Below, piece by piece: positions 1-8,112 of a stretch of DNA of 64,000 nt; position 1 is the stretch's first letter, and each line of letters begins with the position of its first letter. The notes below the pieces were generated by a model, which was not told where the DNA came from, did no database searches, and saw nothing but the letters and a program-made list of their open reading frames with translations. The DNA comes from Streptomyces sp. 6-11-2 (GTDB taxonomy: Bacteria; Actinomycetota; Actinomycetes; Streptomycetales; Streptomycetaceae). A program made the translations under genes and the position numbers. The stretch spans positions 5,022,001 to 5,086,000 of the forward strand of contig NZ_BJOR01000001.1 in NCBI RefSeq assembly GCF_006540305.1. Direction: 5' to 3'.

Positions 1-607
1 CGGCACGGACACCGCGGACGCGCTGCTGACCGGGTGCTCCTCGGTCCACCACGCCCTGTGCTGTGCGCTGGCCATCGCGGAGCAGCGTGAAGAGCCGCAA
101 CCGGACTGGGAGTTGGCGGTCGGCACGCTCCGGCACGCGATCCGCGCGCACCCGGAGCGGTTCCTGGACAAGGACCGCTACTCCATGGACTGGTACTACC
201 CGGTGCTGGGCGGCGCGCTGACCGGCGCGGAGGCGAAGGCGCGCATAACGGAGGGCTGGGACCGCTTCGTGGTGCCCGGACTCGGGGTGCGCTGCGTCGT
301 CCCCAACCCGTGGGTGACGGGCGGGGAGTCGGCCGAACTCGCCCTGACCCTGTGGGCGGTGGGCGAATCCGACCACGCCCTGGCCGTGCTCCAGTCCATC
401 CAGCACCTGCGCGACCCGGACACCGGCCTGTACTGGACGGGCTACGTCTTCGAGGACGACGCCGTGTGGCCCCGCGAACTGACCACGTGGACCGCCGGAT
501 CCCTCCTCCTCGCGGTGGCCGCGCTCGGCGGCCACGAGGCCACCTGCACGGTCTTCGCGGCGGGCGACCGCCTGCCGCGGGGCCTCGACACGGACTGCTG
601 CGGCTGA
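1..607 (+). CDS. C-terminal part of an alpha/alpha-toroid (prenyltransferase-like) protein, cut by the window edge
   Basis: The frame is open from the first bases, so the start lies outside the window; about 200 residues are visible. They alternate aromatic and small residues in helical-hairpin repeats (SMDWYYPVLGGALTG; DPDTGLYWTGY; WPRELTTWTAG). This is the look of the terpenoid-cyclase or six-hairpin fold often labelled 'prenyltransferase' in Streptomyces. No DxDD or other catalytic motif is visible in this part, so an enzymatic role is not shown. It ends in TGA followed by a short spacer before a convergent small gene. The fold call is moderate and the substrate unknown. Confidence 0.6.
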   Translation, partial: GTDTADALLTGCSSVHHALCCALAIAEQREEPQPDWELAVGTLRHAIRAHPERFLDKDRYSMDWYYPVLGGALTGAEAKARITEGWDRFVVPGLGVRCVVPNPWVTGGESAELALTLWAVGESDHALAVLQSIQHLRDPDTGLYWTGYVFEDDAVWPRELTTWTAGSLLLAVAALGGHEATCTVFAAGDRLPRGLDTDCCG

Positions 608-660
608 CGCCGTTCGTCAGCCCGCGCCCGCCCGGCCCGGTCCGGAACGGTCCGCCGTCG

Positions 661-954
661 TCAGTGCCGGTGCATCCGGTTGGCGACGGCATGGCCGACG
701 AAGAGGTACACCACGGCGGCCAGACCGTAGCCGGCGATCACGCGGGCCCAGGGCCTGTCGAAGGTGAAGAGATCCCGGGACCAGCCGGCCAGCCAGTCGG
801 CAGCGCCGTGGACGAACCGGACCAGTTCGTTGGCCCGGTTGGCGTCCAGCAGGTACATCAGGATCCACAGTCCGAGGATGAGGGCCATGACGTCCGCGAC
901 CACCGCGATGACCGTACCGGCGGAGTTGGGACCCGTGCGATATCGAGGGGACAT
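661..954 (-). CDS. Small two-helix membrane protein, unknown function
   Basis: 97 residues from ATG at 954; an upstream in-frame start would add about 32 basic residues with no hydrophobic content, so the later start is preferred. Two hydrophobic segments, about residues 13-35 (VIAVVADVMALILGLWILMYLL) and 65-90, flank an amphipathic stretch with Trp (ADWLAGWSRDLF). The C-terminus is short and basic with His. It probably sits in the cytoplasmic membrane with both ends inside. It is transcribed divergently from the secreted protein at 1106. No family is recognised beyond a conserved Streptomyces small membrane protein. Confidence 0.6.
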   Translation of the reverse strand: MSPRYRTGPNSAGTVIAVVADVMALILGLWILMYLLDANRANELVRFVHGAADWLAGWSRDLFTFDRPWARVIAGYGLAAVVYLFVGHAVANRMHRH

Positions 955-1105
955 GCCCTTGCGTCTGCCCCGGAATCCCGCCGGAAACCCGGTCCGCGCA
1001 CGGGGAGTGACCCGGAGGGTACCTCCAGTGCACTGTTTCGGCGCGGCCACCCCGGATCACACGGATCTTCTCAACACCCGCAGCAACATGTACCGGGAGG
1101 ACACC

Positions 1106-1672
1106 GTGCCCGTACCGATACGGCGCCTCGCCCTGGCGCTGACGCTCTGCTGCGCCCTGCTCGCCGGTTCCACCGGGTGGGCCGTGGGCGCCCAGAGCAC
1201 TCCGCAACACAGTCCGACGGTCGCCGTGCCGGCGGCCACGCCAAGGCCCACCACGCCCGCGGAGAGGCAGCACTTCGCCAAGACCCGGTTCGTGGCGAAC
1301 GCGGCGCTCGCGGCCGGGGCCACCTACGAGTGGATCGTGAAACCGTACAAGCAGGGCAAGTTCAAGAAGGGCGCTCCCCACCGCAGGGGCACCCTCATCA
1401 AGGCGGCCCTCGCGGGCGCCTTCACGTACAACAGGCTCAAGGCCGCCGTGCGCAACGCCCACGGCGACCCCCTGCTGTCGAAGGCACTCGCCCCCCTCAA
1501 CAGGGCCATCAACGACCTGAAGGCCCTGCCCTCCAAGCTGCGCCACGGCGACACCTCGGCGGTCGGTGACTACAACAACGTCATCAACAAGGTGAAGGGC
1601 GCCGGGAGCAGCGCGGGCGCGCCGGTCCACAACAAGGTGCCGACCCACTCGCAGCTCATCCACGGCTCCTAG
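1106..1672 (+). CDS. Secreted small basic protein, unknown function
   Basis: GTG at 1106 is chosen because CGGGAGG lies about 7 nt upstream; ATG at 1088 would leave no room for it. The 188-residue product begins with a Sec signal: a short basic start (PIRR), a hydrophobic core (LALALTLCCALLAGS) and a likely cut after VGA near residue 28. The mature part is Lys/Ala-rich and mostly helical (YKQGKFKKGAPHRRGTLIKA), has no Cys, and ends in a flexible tail. It looks like the small exported helical proteins of Streptomyces. The function is unknown. Confidence 0.65.
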   Translation: MPVPIRRLALALTLCCALLAGSTGWAVGAQSTPQHSPTVAVPAATPRPTTPAERQHFAKTRFVANAALAAGATYEWIVKPYKQGKFKKGAPHRRGTLIKAALAGAFTYNRLKAAVRNAHGDPLLSKALAPLNRAINDLKALPSKLRHGDTSAVGDYNNVINKVKGAGSSAGAPVHNKVPTHSQLIHGS

Positions 1673-1734
1673 GAGCCGTTCCGGGCCGTTCACCGACGGC
1701 CTGCCGGGTCCAGGCCCCGCGTGCGGCACGGCAA

Positions 1735-1764
1735 CGGCCCCCCGCCCGCGAGGGCGAGGGGCCG
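1735..1764. terminator. Bidirectional hairpin terminator
   Basis: A 13-bp stem (1735-1747 with 1752-1764, one mismatch) closes over the loop GCGA. It lies between two convergent genes ending at 1672 and 1788. A second short perfect palindrome, GGCTCCTAGGAGCC, overlaps the stop codon of the upstream gene. Confidence 0.6.
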
Positions 1765-1787
1765 CAGGGCCGGTCCGGCGGACCGGA

Positions 1788-2552
1788 TCAGCCGCGCTGG
1801 ATGTTGGACGCGTCCTGGAGGACACCGCGGCGGCCGTCCTGCATCTCGGTCAGCAGGCCCTGACCGCGCTGCTCCACGGCCAGGTACCACACGCCCGGCG
1901 CCAGCTCGGCGATCGGCGCGGGGGAGCCGTCCTCCGCGAACAGCGGACGCGGCGCCGGCACGGCGAACCAGAACGGCGAGAAGCCGGCCGCGGGCTGCTG
2001 CCCCTGCGAGGCCTGCTGCGGCTGACCACCGCCGAACGACGGCTGGTTCTGCTGCGGCTGCCCGCCGAACGGCTGCTGAGCGCCCGGGTAGCCGTACCCG
2101 CCCTGCGGCTGCGCGCCGTAGGGCTGCGGCGCGGCCGGCCGGGGCGCGGGCGTCAGGGCGGCCTGGAGAGCCGGGACCAGCGGGGTGGCGACGGCACCGG
2201 CGGCCAGGACCAGGGCGGCGATGAAGCCCAGGATCAGGCCGGCGCCCGCGCCGACCTGGGGAGCGTCCACCAGGTTCCAGAACATGATCCACGCCACCAG
2301 TACCGTGAACGCCACTCCCACCGCGCCCAGGTCCAGGCCCGCCACCTTGCGGGGCTGCGGCAGACACCGGTTGACGACGATCAGCGCGGCGCCGATCACT
2401 CCGCCCATGTAGACGCCCAGGCCCAGACCGAGCGCGTCCCAGGCGTTGCTGGTCAGGTAGCTCGAGTAGGTGTGGAGGAACGATGCGATGAACAGCAACA
2501 CCGCTGCTCCGATCACCACGCCGTCGCCCCGAGTGAGGGAGCGGATATTCAC
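1788..2552 (-). CDS. DUF5336-type membrane protein with Gln/Gly/Pro-rich tail
   Basis: 254 residues; GTG start at 2552 with GAAGGA about 6 nt upstream. Four hydrophobic segments fill about residues 10-135. A disordered stretch rich in Q, G, P, Y and F follows (about 140-195, e.g. YGAQPQGGYGYPGAQQPFGG), then a compact hydrophilic domain (VPAPRPLFAEDGSPAPIAEL; GVWYLAVEQRG). This order matches the DUF5336 membrane family of mycobacteria and streptomycetes. The role is unknown; the C-terminal domain is probably cytoplasmic. It stands alone, with a terminator downstream and a divergent-free intergenic region upstream. Confidence 0.75.
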   Translation of the reverse strand: MNIRSLTRGDGVVIGAAVLLFIASFLHTYSSYLTSNAWDALGLGLGVYMGGVIGAALIVVNRCLPQPRKVAGLDLGAVGVAFTVLVAWIMFWNLVDAPQVGAGAGLILGFIAALVLAAGAVATPLVPALQAALTPAPRPAAPQPYGAQPQGGYGYPGAQQPFGGQPQQNQPSFGGGQPQQASQGQQPAAGFSPFWFAVPAPRPLFAEDGSPAPIAELAPGVWYLAVEQRGQGLLTEMQDGRRGVLQDASNIQRG

Positions 2553-2706
2553 GTCAGGTCCTTCTGGTTCGTCGTCTCGTCGGTGGAGGCGTCGCTGTCA
2601 CCATCTCGCCGTCAGGCCGCGGTGCGAAGCGCGGGGGTAGCGCCTCATCGTACGGATGACACTATCGTCCGTACGGCCACGATGTCCGCCGGGACGAGTG
2701 CCCTGA

Positions 2707-3687
2707 TCACGACTCGCGCAGGAAACTCACGATTCCCTCAGAGATCCCCTCTGCCGCCTTCTGTCGCCAGCCGCCGTTGGTGAGCGATGCCGCGTCCTTG
2801 CTATCGCGCATGTTGCCGCACTCGATGAACACCTTGGGAACCGTTGACAGATTGAGACCGCCCAGGTCCTTCCGCGTGACGAGGCCGGTGCCGCCGCCGA
2901 TGTAGTTGGACGGCGCCTCGCCCGTGACCCGCACGAAGTTGCCCGCGATGCGCTCGCCCAGATCGCGGGAGGCGGACACGATCGGGCGGGTGTCGGCGGA
3001 GCCGGCGTGCACGGCCCCCGGGAGGATGACGTGGAAGCCGCGGTCACCGGACGCCGCGCCGTCGGCGTGGATCGACACGGAGGCGTCCGCGTGCGCCTCG
3101 TTGCCGATCCGGGCGCGCTCGTCGACGCACGGGCCCCAGGCCGGAGAGTCGCCGTCGTGGGTCAGCTTCACCGTCGCGCCCTGTGCTTCGAGCAGCGCGC
3201 GCAGCCGGTGGGCCACGTCCAGCGTGAACCGGGCCTCGGTGTAACCGGCGTTGGTGGACGTGCCGGTGGTGTCGCACTCCTTGCGGTTGGTGCCGATGTC
3301 CACCGTGCGGTTGATCTCCGCCGTGTGCCGGAAGTTGCCCTGGTTGTGGCCCGGGTCGATGACGACGACCTTGCCCTTGAGCGGGCCGGAGGCGGCGGGC
3401 GTCCGCGAGGCGGACTGGCCGGCCCCCTCGTCGGCCTGTCCGGGATACGAGGGCAGGAGCGGCCCCTCGGACCCCGAGGGGGAGCCGGACCCCGAGGGGG
3501 AACCGGTCGCCGACGGCGGTGCCGCCGTGTCCGAGCCGCCGCCCGGGTCGCCCACCGCCTCGTACACCAGCCAGCCCAGCAGCGCGCCGGGCACCAGTGC
3601 CGCGAGGGAGACGGTCAGCAGCCCCCGGCGGAGGCGGCCGGGGCGCTCGGGCTGCGGGACATCGAAGTCGGGGCCTTGGTACGACAC
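2707..3687 (-). CDS. N-acetylmuramoyl-L-alanine amidase (Amidase_3), membrane anchored
   Basis: 326 residues. A single N-terminal membrane helix (about 22-45) is followed by a Ser/Gly/Pro linker with a short repeated (GSPSGSGSPSGS) motif. The catalytic domain starts near residue 103 with VVVIDPGHNQGN, the zinc-binding entry motif of Amidase_3. Later ligands and the catalytic Glu are in SVSIHADGA and KVFIECGNMR. The enzyme cleaves the lactyl-amide bond between MurNAc and the stem peptide outside the membrane. GTG at 3687 lies 7 nt after TAGAGT, a good -10, so the mRNA is probably leaderless. It may be co-transcribed with nothing else; the next gene on the strand is separate. Confidence 0.88.
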   Translation of the reverse strand: MSYQGPDFDVPQPERPGRLRRGLLTVSLAALVPGALLGWLVYEAVGDPGGGSDTAAPPSATGSPSGSGSPSGSEGPLLPSYPGQADEGAGQSASRTPAASGPLKGKVVVIDPGHNQGNFRHTAEINRTVDIGTNRKECDTTGTSTNAGYTEARFTLDVAHRLRALLEAQGATVKLTHDGDSPAWGPCVDERARIGNEAHADASVSIHADGAASGDRGFHVILPGAVHAGSADTRPIVSASRDLGERIAGNFVRVTGEAPSNYIGGGTGLVTRKDLGGLNLSTVPKVFIECGNMRDSKDAASLTNGGWRQKAAEGISEGIVSFLRES

Positions 3688-3697
3688 GCCTGCGACT

Positions 3698-4360
3698 CTA
3701 ACGGCGGGCGCGGGCGGCTGCTTCCGATCGCCGCAGGACGCGCAGCGATCCGGCCGCCGACACCTCGGTGAACCCGCCCGATTCCAGGGCCCGGAGGTAG
3801 ACGCGGTACGGGGCCTGTCCGGTGAACTCGTCGACCGGGTCCGGGAACACGTCGTGGATGACCAGCAGGCCGCCCTCGGCCAGGTGCGGCGCCCACCCCT
3901 CGTAGTCGGCGGTCGCGTGCTCGTCGGTGTGGCCGCCGTCCACGAAGACCAGGCCGAGCGGGGTGTTCCACAGGGCGGCGATCTGCGGCGAGCGGCCGAC
4001 GAGCGCCACCACGTGGTCCTCGAGACCCGCCCGGTGCAGGGTCCTGCGGAAGGCGGGGAGCGTGTCCATCAGCCCGATCTCCGGGTCGACCGTCTCCGGG
4101 TCGTGGTACTCCCAGCCGGGCTGCTGCTCCTCGCTGCCGCGGTGGTGGTCCACGGTGAGCGCGGTGACCCCGGCCCGCCGGGCCGCGTCGGCGAGCAGGA
4201 CCGTCGAGCGCCCGCAGTACGTGCCGACCTCCAGCAGCGGCAGCCCCAGCTGCCCGGCCGCCACGGCCGCCGCGTACAGCGCGAGCCCCTCGTCGGTGGG
4301 CATGAACCCCTTCGCGGCCTCGAACGCGGCGAGGATTGCGGGCTCAGGTGCCGCGGGCAT
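3698..4360 (-). CDS. Class I SAM-dependent methyltransferase (Methyltransf_24 type)
   Basis: 220 residues, ATG at 4360 with GGAAGGACC upstream. The SAM-binding glycine motif is LLEVGTYCGRSTVLLA (about 45-60), followed by an acidic motif in LTVDHHRGSEEQQ. VFVDGGHTDEHATADYEGW and the later LLVIHDVF are typical of the cephalosporin/rhamnosyl O-methyltransferase-like Methyltransf_24 group. The substrate cannot be read from the sequence. The MFS exporter gene lies upstream on the same strand, 134 bp away, which hints at a shared small-molecule context but does not prove it. Confidence 0.8.
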   Translation of the reverse strand: MPAAPEPAILAAFEAAKGFMPTDEGLALYAAAVAAGQLGLPLLEVGTYCGRSTVLLADAARRAGVTALTVDHHRGSEEQQPGWEYHDPETVDPEIGLMDTLPAFRRTLHRAGLEDHVVALVGRSPQIAALWNTPLGLVFVDGGHTDEHATADYEGWAPHLAEGGLLVIHDVFPDPVDEFTGQAPYRVYLRALESGGFTEVSAAGSLRVLRRSEAAARARR

Positions 4361-4494
4361 GGAGGGTCCTTCCGATCGGTCGTCTCTGTCGGTCGTCTCG
4401 GTCGTGCGTCCGTTCAGGGCGCCATGCTGCCGCACCCCCGGCCGCGCGGGCGACCGGGGGTGCGGTGGTGCTTCTCTCCGGCGTACGTCTCGTT

Positions 4495-6234
4495 TCAGGC
4501 GGTGACCGACTCGCCCGGCAGGGACAGGTCCAGATCGACCGAGTGGTCCTCGCCGGGGTGGGTCGCCGCGCTGGCGTGCGGGCCGTGCCCGGCGGCGCGG
4601 GCGGCCAGGACGTACGGGCCCCGGGCCGGGACCGCGAGGACGTAGCTGCCGTCCTCGGCGGAGAGCGTGGCGCCCGCCTGGCGGCCGCGGCGGTCGATCA
4701 GCGTGACCTTGGCACGGGCGACCGGGGCGCCGCCGGCGTCCAGGACCCGGCCGCGGAAACCGCGCAGGACCGCCTCGGCCCGTGCCAGGTTGGCGTCCTC
4801 CTCGCTGCTCGCGCGCAGTCGCGGGCCCGTCGAGAGGTTCGGCCGGGGCAGGCACAGGGCCAGCGCCAGGCCCACGAGGACGGCGGCCGTGGCGATCAGG
4901 AAGGAGACGCGGAAGCCGTGCATGGTGGGGATCGCGAGGCCACCGGTGTGGTGTGCGGTGTTGGCCAGCACCATGCCGATCACGGCGCTGGACACCGACG
5001 TGCCGATGGACCGCATCAGGGTGTTGAGGCCGTTGGCCGCGCCCGTCTCGGAGGCCGGGACCGCGCCGACGATCAGCGCGGGCAGCGAGGAGTACGCCAG
5101 TCCGATGCCGGCGCCCAGGACCACCGAGACGACGACGGTCTGCCAGGCCGCGTTCATCAGGCCGAGGCCGGCGGCGTATCCGACCGCGATGATCAGCAGG
5201 CCGATGATCAGGGTGGTCTTCGGGCCGTAGCGGGCGGACAGGCGGGCGTAGACCGGCGCGGTGAACATCATGGTCAGGCCCAGCGGGGCCACGCACAGAC
5301 CGGCGACGACCATCGACTGACCGAGCCCGTAGCCGGTGGCGGCGGGCAGCTGGAGCAGCTGGGGCAGGACGAGGGAGACGACGTAGAAGCTGACGCCGAC
5401 CATGATCGAGGCGAGATTGGTCAGCAGCACCTCGCGGCGGGCGGTGGTGCGCAGGTCGACCAGCGGGGCCGCGACGCGCAGCTCCATCAGGCCCCACAGG
5501 AGCAGGACGACGACGGCCGCGGCGAACAGGCCGAGCGTGGTGGGCGACGACCAGCCCCAGTCGCTGCCCTTGGTGACGGGCAGCAGGAGCAGGACCAGGC
5601 CGCCGGACAGGCCCAGCGCGCCCGGCAGGTCGAAGGAGCCCTCGGCACGCGTCGGGGACTCCGGTACGACGAGGAGGGTGAGGCCGATGGAGAGGACGCC
5701 GAGGCCGGCGGCGCCGTAGAAGAGGCTGTGCCAGTCGGTGTGCTGGGCGACCATGGCCGCGGCGGGCAGGGCGAGACCGCCGCCGACGCCGATCGAGGAA
5801 CTCATCAGCGCCATGGCGGAGCCGAGCCTCTCGCGCGGCAGCATGTCCCGCATCAGGCCGATGCCGAGCGGGATCGCGCCCATCGCGAAGCCCTGGAGCG
5901 TGCGGCCCGCGATCATGGGCAGCAGGGCGGAGGTGAACGCGCTGACCAACGCGCCGACCACCATCACGGCGAGGCTGGCGATCAGCATGCGGCGCTTGCC
6001 GTACAGGTCGCCGAGGCGGCCCATGATCGGCGTGGCCACCGCGCCGGACAGGAGGGTGGAGGTCAGGACCCAGGTGGCGTTGCTGGGCGAGGTGTCCAGC
6101 AGTTGCGGCAGGTCCTTGATGACCGGGACGAGCAGGGTCTGCATCACCGCGACGACGATCCCCGCGAAGGCGAGCACCGGGACGACGGCCCCGCTCGCTC
6201 TCCGTTCGGGCCGTCCGGTCGTCGTGAGCGTCAT
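4495..6234 (-). CDS. DHA2-type MFS drug exporter fused to a carboxypeptidase-regulatory-like domain
   Basis: 579 residues from ATG at 6234, chosen because GGAGG lies 9 nt upstream; an earlier in-frame ATG at 6276 has no ribosome site. Fourteen predicted membrane segments fill about residues 1-480, with the MFS loop signature GRLGDLYGKRRMLIA near residue 68 and motif C-like glycines in helix 5 (VGGGLALPAAAMVA). This is the proton-driven exporter layout of the EmrB/QacA group. About 90 extra residues follow: RGRVLDAGGAPVARAKVTL and DGSYVLAVPARGPYVLAA, the pattern of a beta-sandwich carboxypeptidase regulatory-like domain, probably cytoplasmic. This fusion is unusual. Confidence 0.85.
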   Translation of the reverse strand: MTLTTTGRPERRASGAVVPVLAFAGIVVAVMQTLLVPVIKDLPQLLDTSPSNATWVLTSTLLSGAVATPIMGRLGDLYGKRRMLIASLAVMVVGALVSAFTSALLPMIAGRTLQGFAMGAIPLGIGLMRDMLPRERLGSAMALMSSSIGVGGGLALPAAAMVAQHTDWHSLFYGAAGLGVLSIGLTLLVVPESPTRAEGSFDLPGALGLSGGLVLLLLPVTKGSDWGWSSPTTLGLFAAAVVVLLLWGLMELRVAAPLVDLRTTARREVLLTNLASIMVGVSFYVVSLVLPQLLQLPAATGYGLGQSMVVAGLCVAPLGLTMMFTAPVYARLSARYGPKTTLIIGLLIIAVGYAAGLGLMNAAWQTVVVSVVLGAGIGLAYSSLPALIVGAVPASETGAANGLNTLMRSIGTSVSSAVIGMVLANTAHHTGGLAIPTMHGFRVSFLIATAAVLVGLALALCLPRPNLSTGPRLRASSEEDANLARAEAVLRGFRGRVLDAGGAPVARAKVTLIDRRGRQAGATLSAEDGSYVLAVPARGPYVLAARAAGHGPHASAATHPGEDHSVDLDLSLPGESVTA

Positions 6235-6655
6235 CGAGTGGGGCCTCCGGGCCGTGAGGGTGGAACGTGCGGTCATCCGTGCGGAACGGGCGCCGGGTCA
6301 ACCCCGTAGGCCGAGGCAACTATTCCGATGCTTTGGCGTACTAACGATTTCTTGACCGTTCCGTGAGGATCTGAACGCCCGTCAGGCCGCCTGTGGCTCT
6401 GGGGGAGTGGAGGAGAAAAACCAGGGCCGGCCCGGCCGTGGAAGCCCTTCTCAGGGGCCTGGGCGCAGGTGCGGGCGGGGTTTCGCACCGGGCCCGGGGT
6501 GAGGCCCTTACGGCGCCCGCCGCGACCCCGCAGCCGCCGGGACAGCGCCTCTGCCCGACCCCGCACATAGCCGCTGACCTGGGCTTTCATGGTGTCCGGC
6601 CCTAGACTCGACCCACTTGGCCCACTTGGGTACGTCGAATACGGAAGGGGGCCGT

Positions 6656-7390
6656 ATGGAGCGGGACATTCGCACGGTCGACGATGTGCTGGTGCTGCTG
6701 GACGGGCTGTTCGCGCCGGACGCCGACCGGTGGACCGGTGGTGCGGCCGGGTGGTGGGACGGGTTCTACGCGGACCGGACACGGCCGGTGCCGTTCTTCG
6801 TGGACAAGCCGGACGAGAACCTCGTCGAGTGGCTGGAGCGGGGGCTGATCGACGGGCGCCGGGCACTGGACCTGGGCTGCGGGCCGGGGCGCAACGCCCT
6901 GTACCTCGCCGAGCGCGGCTTCGAGGTGGACGCGGTCGACCTGTCGCCGCAGGCCATCGGCTGGGCCCGGGAGCGGGCCCGGGAGACGGGGGCCGAGGTG
7001 CGGTTCCTGTGCCAGGACGCCTTCGGTTCCGCCGGCTCGCCCCTCACCGGCCCGTACGACCTGGTGTACGACTCCGGCTGCTTCCACCATCTGCCGCCGC
7101 ACCGCCGGATCAGCCACCTGGCCCTGCTCGACCGGGTCCTGGCCCCCGGCGGTCACCTGGCCCTGACCTGTTTCGCGGCCGGAGCCATGGGCTGCGAGCT
7201 GTCCGACGCGGAGCTGTACCGCACCTCCCGGCTGCACGGCGGGCTCGCCTACACGCCCGAGTCGCTGCGGCGGATCTTCGCGGACCTGACGGAGGTGGAG
7301 CTGCGCCGGATGCGGGGCGAGCCGGAGGAGGCACCGCACTTCGGGGAGGCGTTCCTGTGGGCGGGGCTGTTCCGGCGGGAGCCGGTGTAG
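6656..7390 (+). CDS. Class I SAM-dependent methyltransferase
   Basis: 244 residues, ATG at 6656 with GAAGGGG 6 nt upstream. The SAM site is ALDLGCGPGRNALYLAERG (about 60-78), with the acidic end of strand 2 at VDAVDLSPQAI and the post-motif YDLVYDSGCFHHLPPHRR. FHHL plus LLDRVLAPGGHLALTCF is typical of Methyltransf_25/11 and tellurite-resistance TehB-like enzymes. The substrate is unknown. Upstream, TAGACT at 6603-6608 can serve as -10. Two adjacent copies of CCCACTTGG (6612-6629) then lie at the likely transcript start, where a repressor could act. Confidence 0.82.
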   Translation: MERDIRTVDDVLVLLDGLFAPDADRWTGGAAGWWDGFYADRTRPVPFFVDKPDENLVEWLERGLIDGRRALDLGCGPGRNALYLAERGFEVDAVDLSPQAIGWARERARETGAEVRFLCQDAFGSAGSPLTGPYDLVYDSGCFHHLPPHRRISHLALLDRVLAPGGHLALTCFAAGAMGCELSDAELYRTSRLHGGLAYTPESLRRIFADLTEVELRRMRGEPEEAPHFGEAFLWAGLFRREPV

Positions 7391-7411
7391 CGGACGCCCG
7401 GGGCGCGTCCG
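7391..7411. terminator. Short GC hairpin between convergent genes
   Basis: A 7-bp perfect stem (CGGACGC with GCGTCCG) and 7-nt loop start 1 bp after the stop of the methyltransferase and precede the stop of the response regulator on the other strand. It can act in both directions. Confidence 0.45.
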
Positions 7412-7421
7412 GGCGGCGGGG

Positions 7422-8063
7422 TCACAGCCAGCCCTGACGGCGGGCCTCCCGTACGGCCTCCATGCGGTTGCGGGTGCCGGTCTTGCCGATCGCGGCGGAC
7501 AGGTAGTTGCGGACGGTGGACTCCGACAGGTGCAGCTTCGCGGCGACGTCGGCGACGGTCGCCCCGTCGGCGGAGGCCCTCAGCACATCGCACTCGCGGG
7601 CGGTGAGCGGACTGGGGCCCGCGCTGAGGGCGGCCGCAGCGAGCACCGGGTCGACCACCGTCTCCCCGGCCAGCACCCGGCGGATCGCGGCCGCCAGTTC
7701 CTCCACCGGCCCGTCCTTGACCAGGAAGCCCCCGGCCCCGGCCTCCATGGCCCGGCGCAGATAGCCGGGCCGTCCGAAGGTGGTCAGGATCAGCACCCGG
7801 CAGCCGGGAGCCTGCTCGCGCAACTCGGCGGCGGCGTCCAGACCGCTCATCCCGGGCAGTTCGATGTCCAGCAGCGCCACGTCGGGGCGGTGGGTCAGCG
7901 CGGCGTCCACGATGGCGTCGCCCGCCGAGACCTGGGCGACGACCTCCATGTCGTCCTCCATGCCGAGCAGCAGGGCGAGCGCGCCCCGCATCATCTGCTG
8001 GTCCTCCGCGAGAAGGAGGCGGATGATCTTGGCGGGCCGGCGGTCCCCAGGCATCTTGTTCAC
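7422..8063 (-). CDS. NarL/LuxR-family response regulator
   Basis: 213 residues. The receiver domain has the acidic pair AEDQQ near residue 20, the phospho-acceptor Asp66 in VALLDIELPG, and the Lys in FLVKDG near 118. The C-terminal LuxR helix-turn-helix spans about 150-205 (LTARECDVLRASADGATVADVA; SESTVRNYLSAAIGK). It should regulate the adjacent operon in response to the kinase encoded just upstream. GTG at 8063 follows TACCCT closely, which suggests a leaderless start; ATG at 8054 is an alternative. The short gap to the kinase gene (49 bp) means it may also be read from the kinase operon. Confidence 0.88.
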   Translation of the reverse strand: MNKMPGDRRPAKIIRLLLAEDQQMMRGALALLLGMEDDMEVVAQVSAGDAIVDAALTHRPDVALLDIELPGMSGLDAAAELREQAPGCRVLILTTFGRPGYLRRAMEAGAGGFLVKDGPVEELAAAIRRVLAGETVVDPVLAAAALSAGPSPLTARECDVLRASADGATVADVAAKLHLSESTVRNYLSAAIGKTGTRNRMEAVREARRQGWL

Positions 8064-8112
8064 GGGCCAAGGGTATTGACCCGGCGCCCCACGGGCGGGG
8101 CGCGCGGGCCGG

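Noticed and set aside
310..1569. A 419-codon plus-strand frame over the first genes
   Set aside because: It is out of frame with two better-supported genes and is Arg/Pro/Gly-rich, as expected for a shadow frame in GC-rich DNA.
4336..6309. A 657-codon plus-strand frame opposite the MFS exporter
   Set aside because: It is the complement of a clear 14-helix membrane protein; its product is Gly/Arg/Asp/Gln-rich with no fold.
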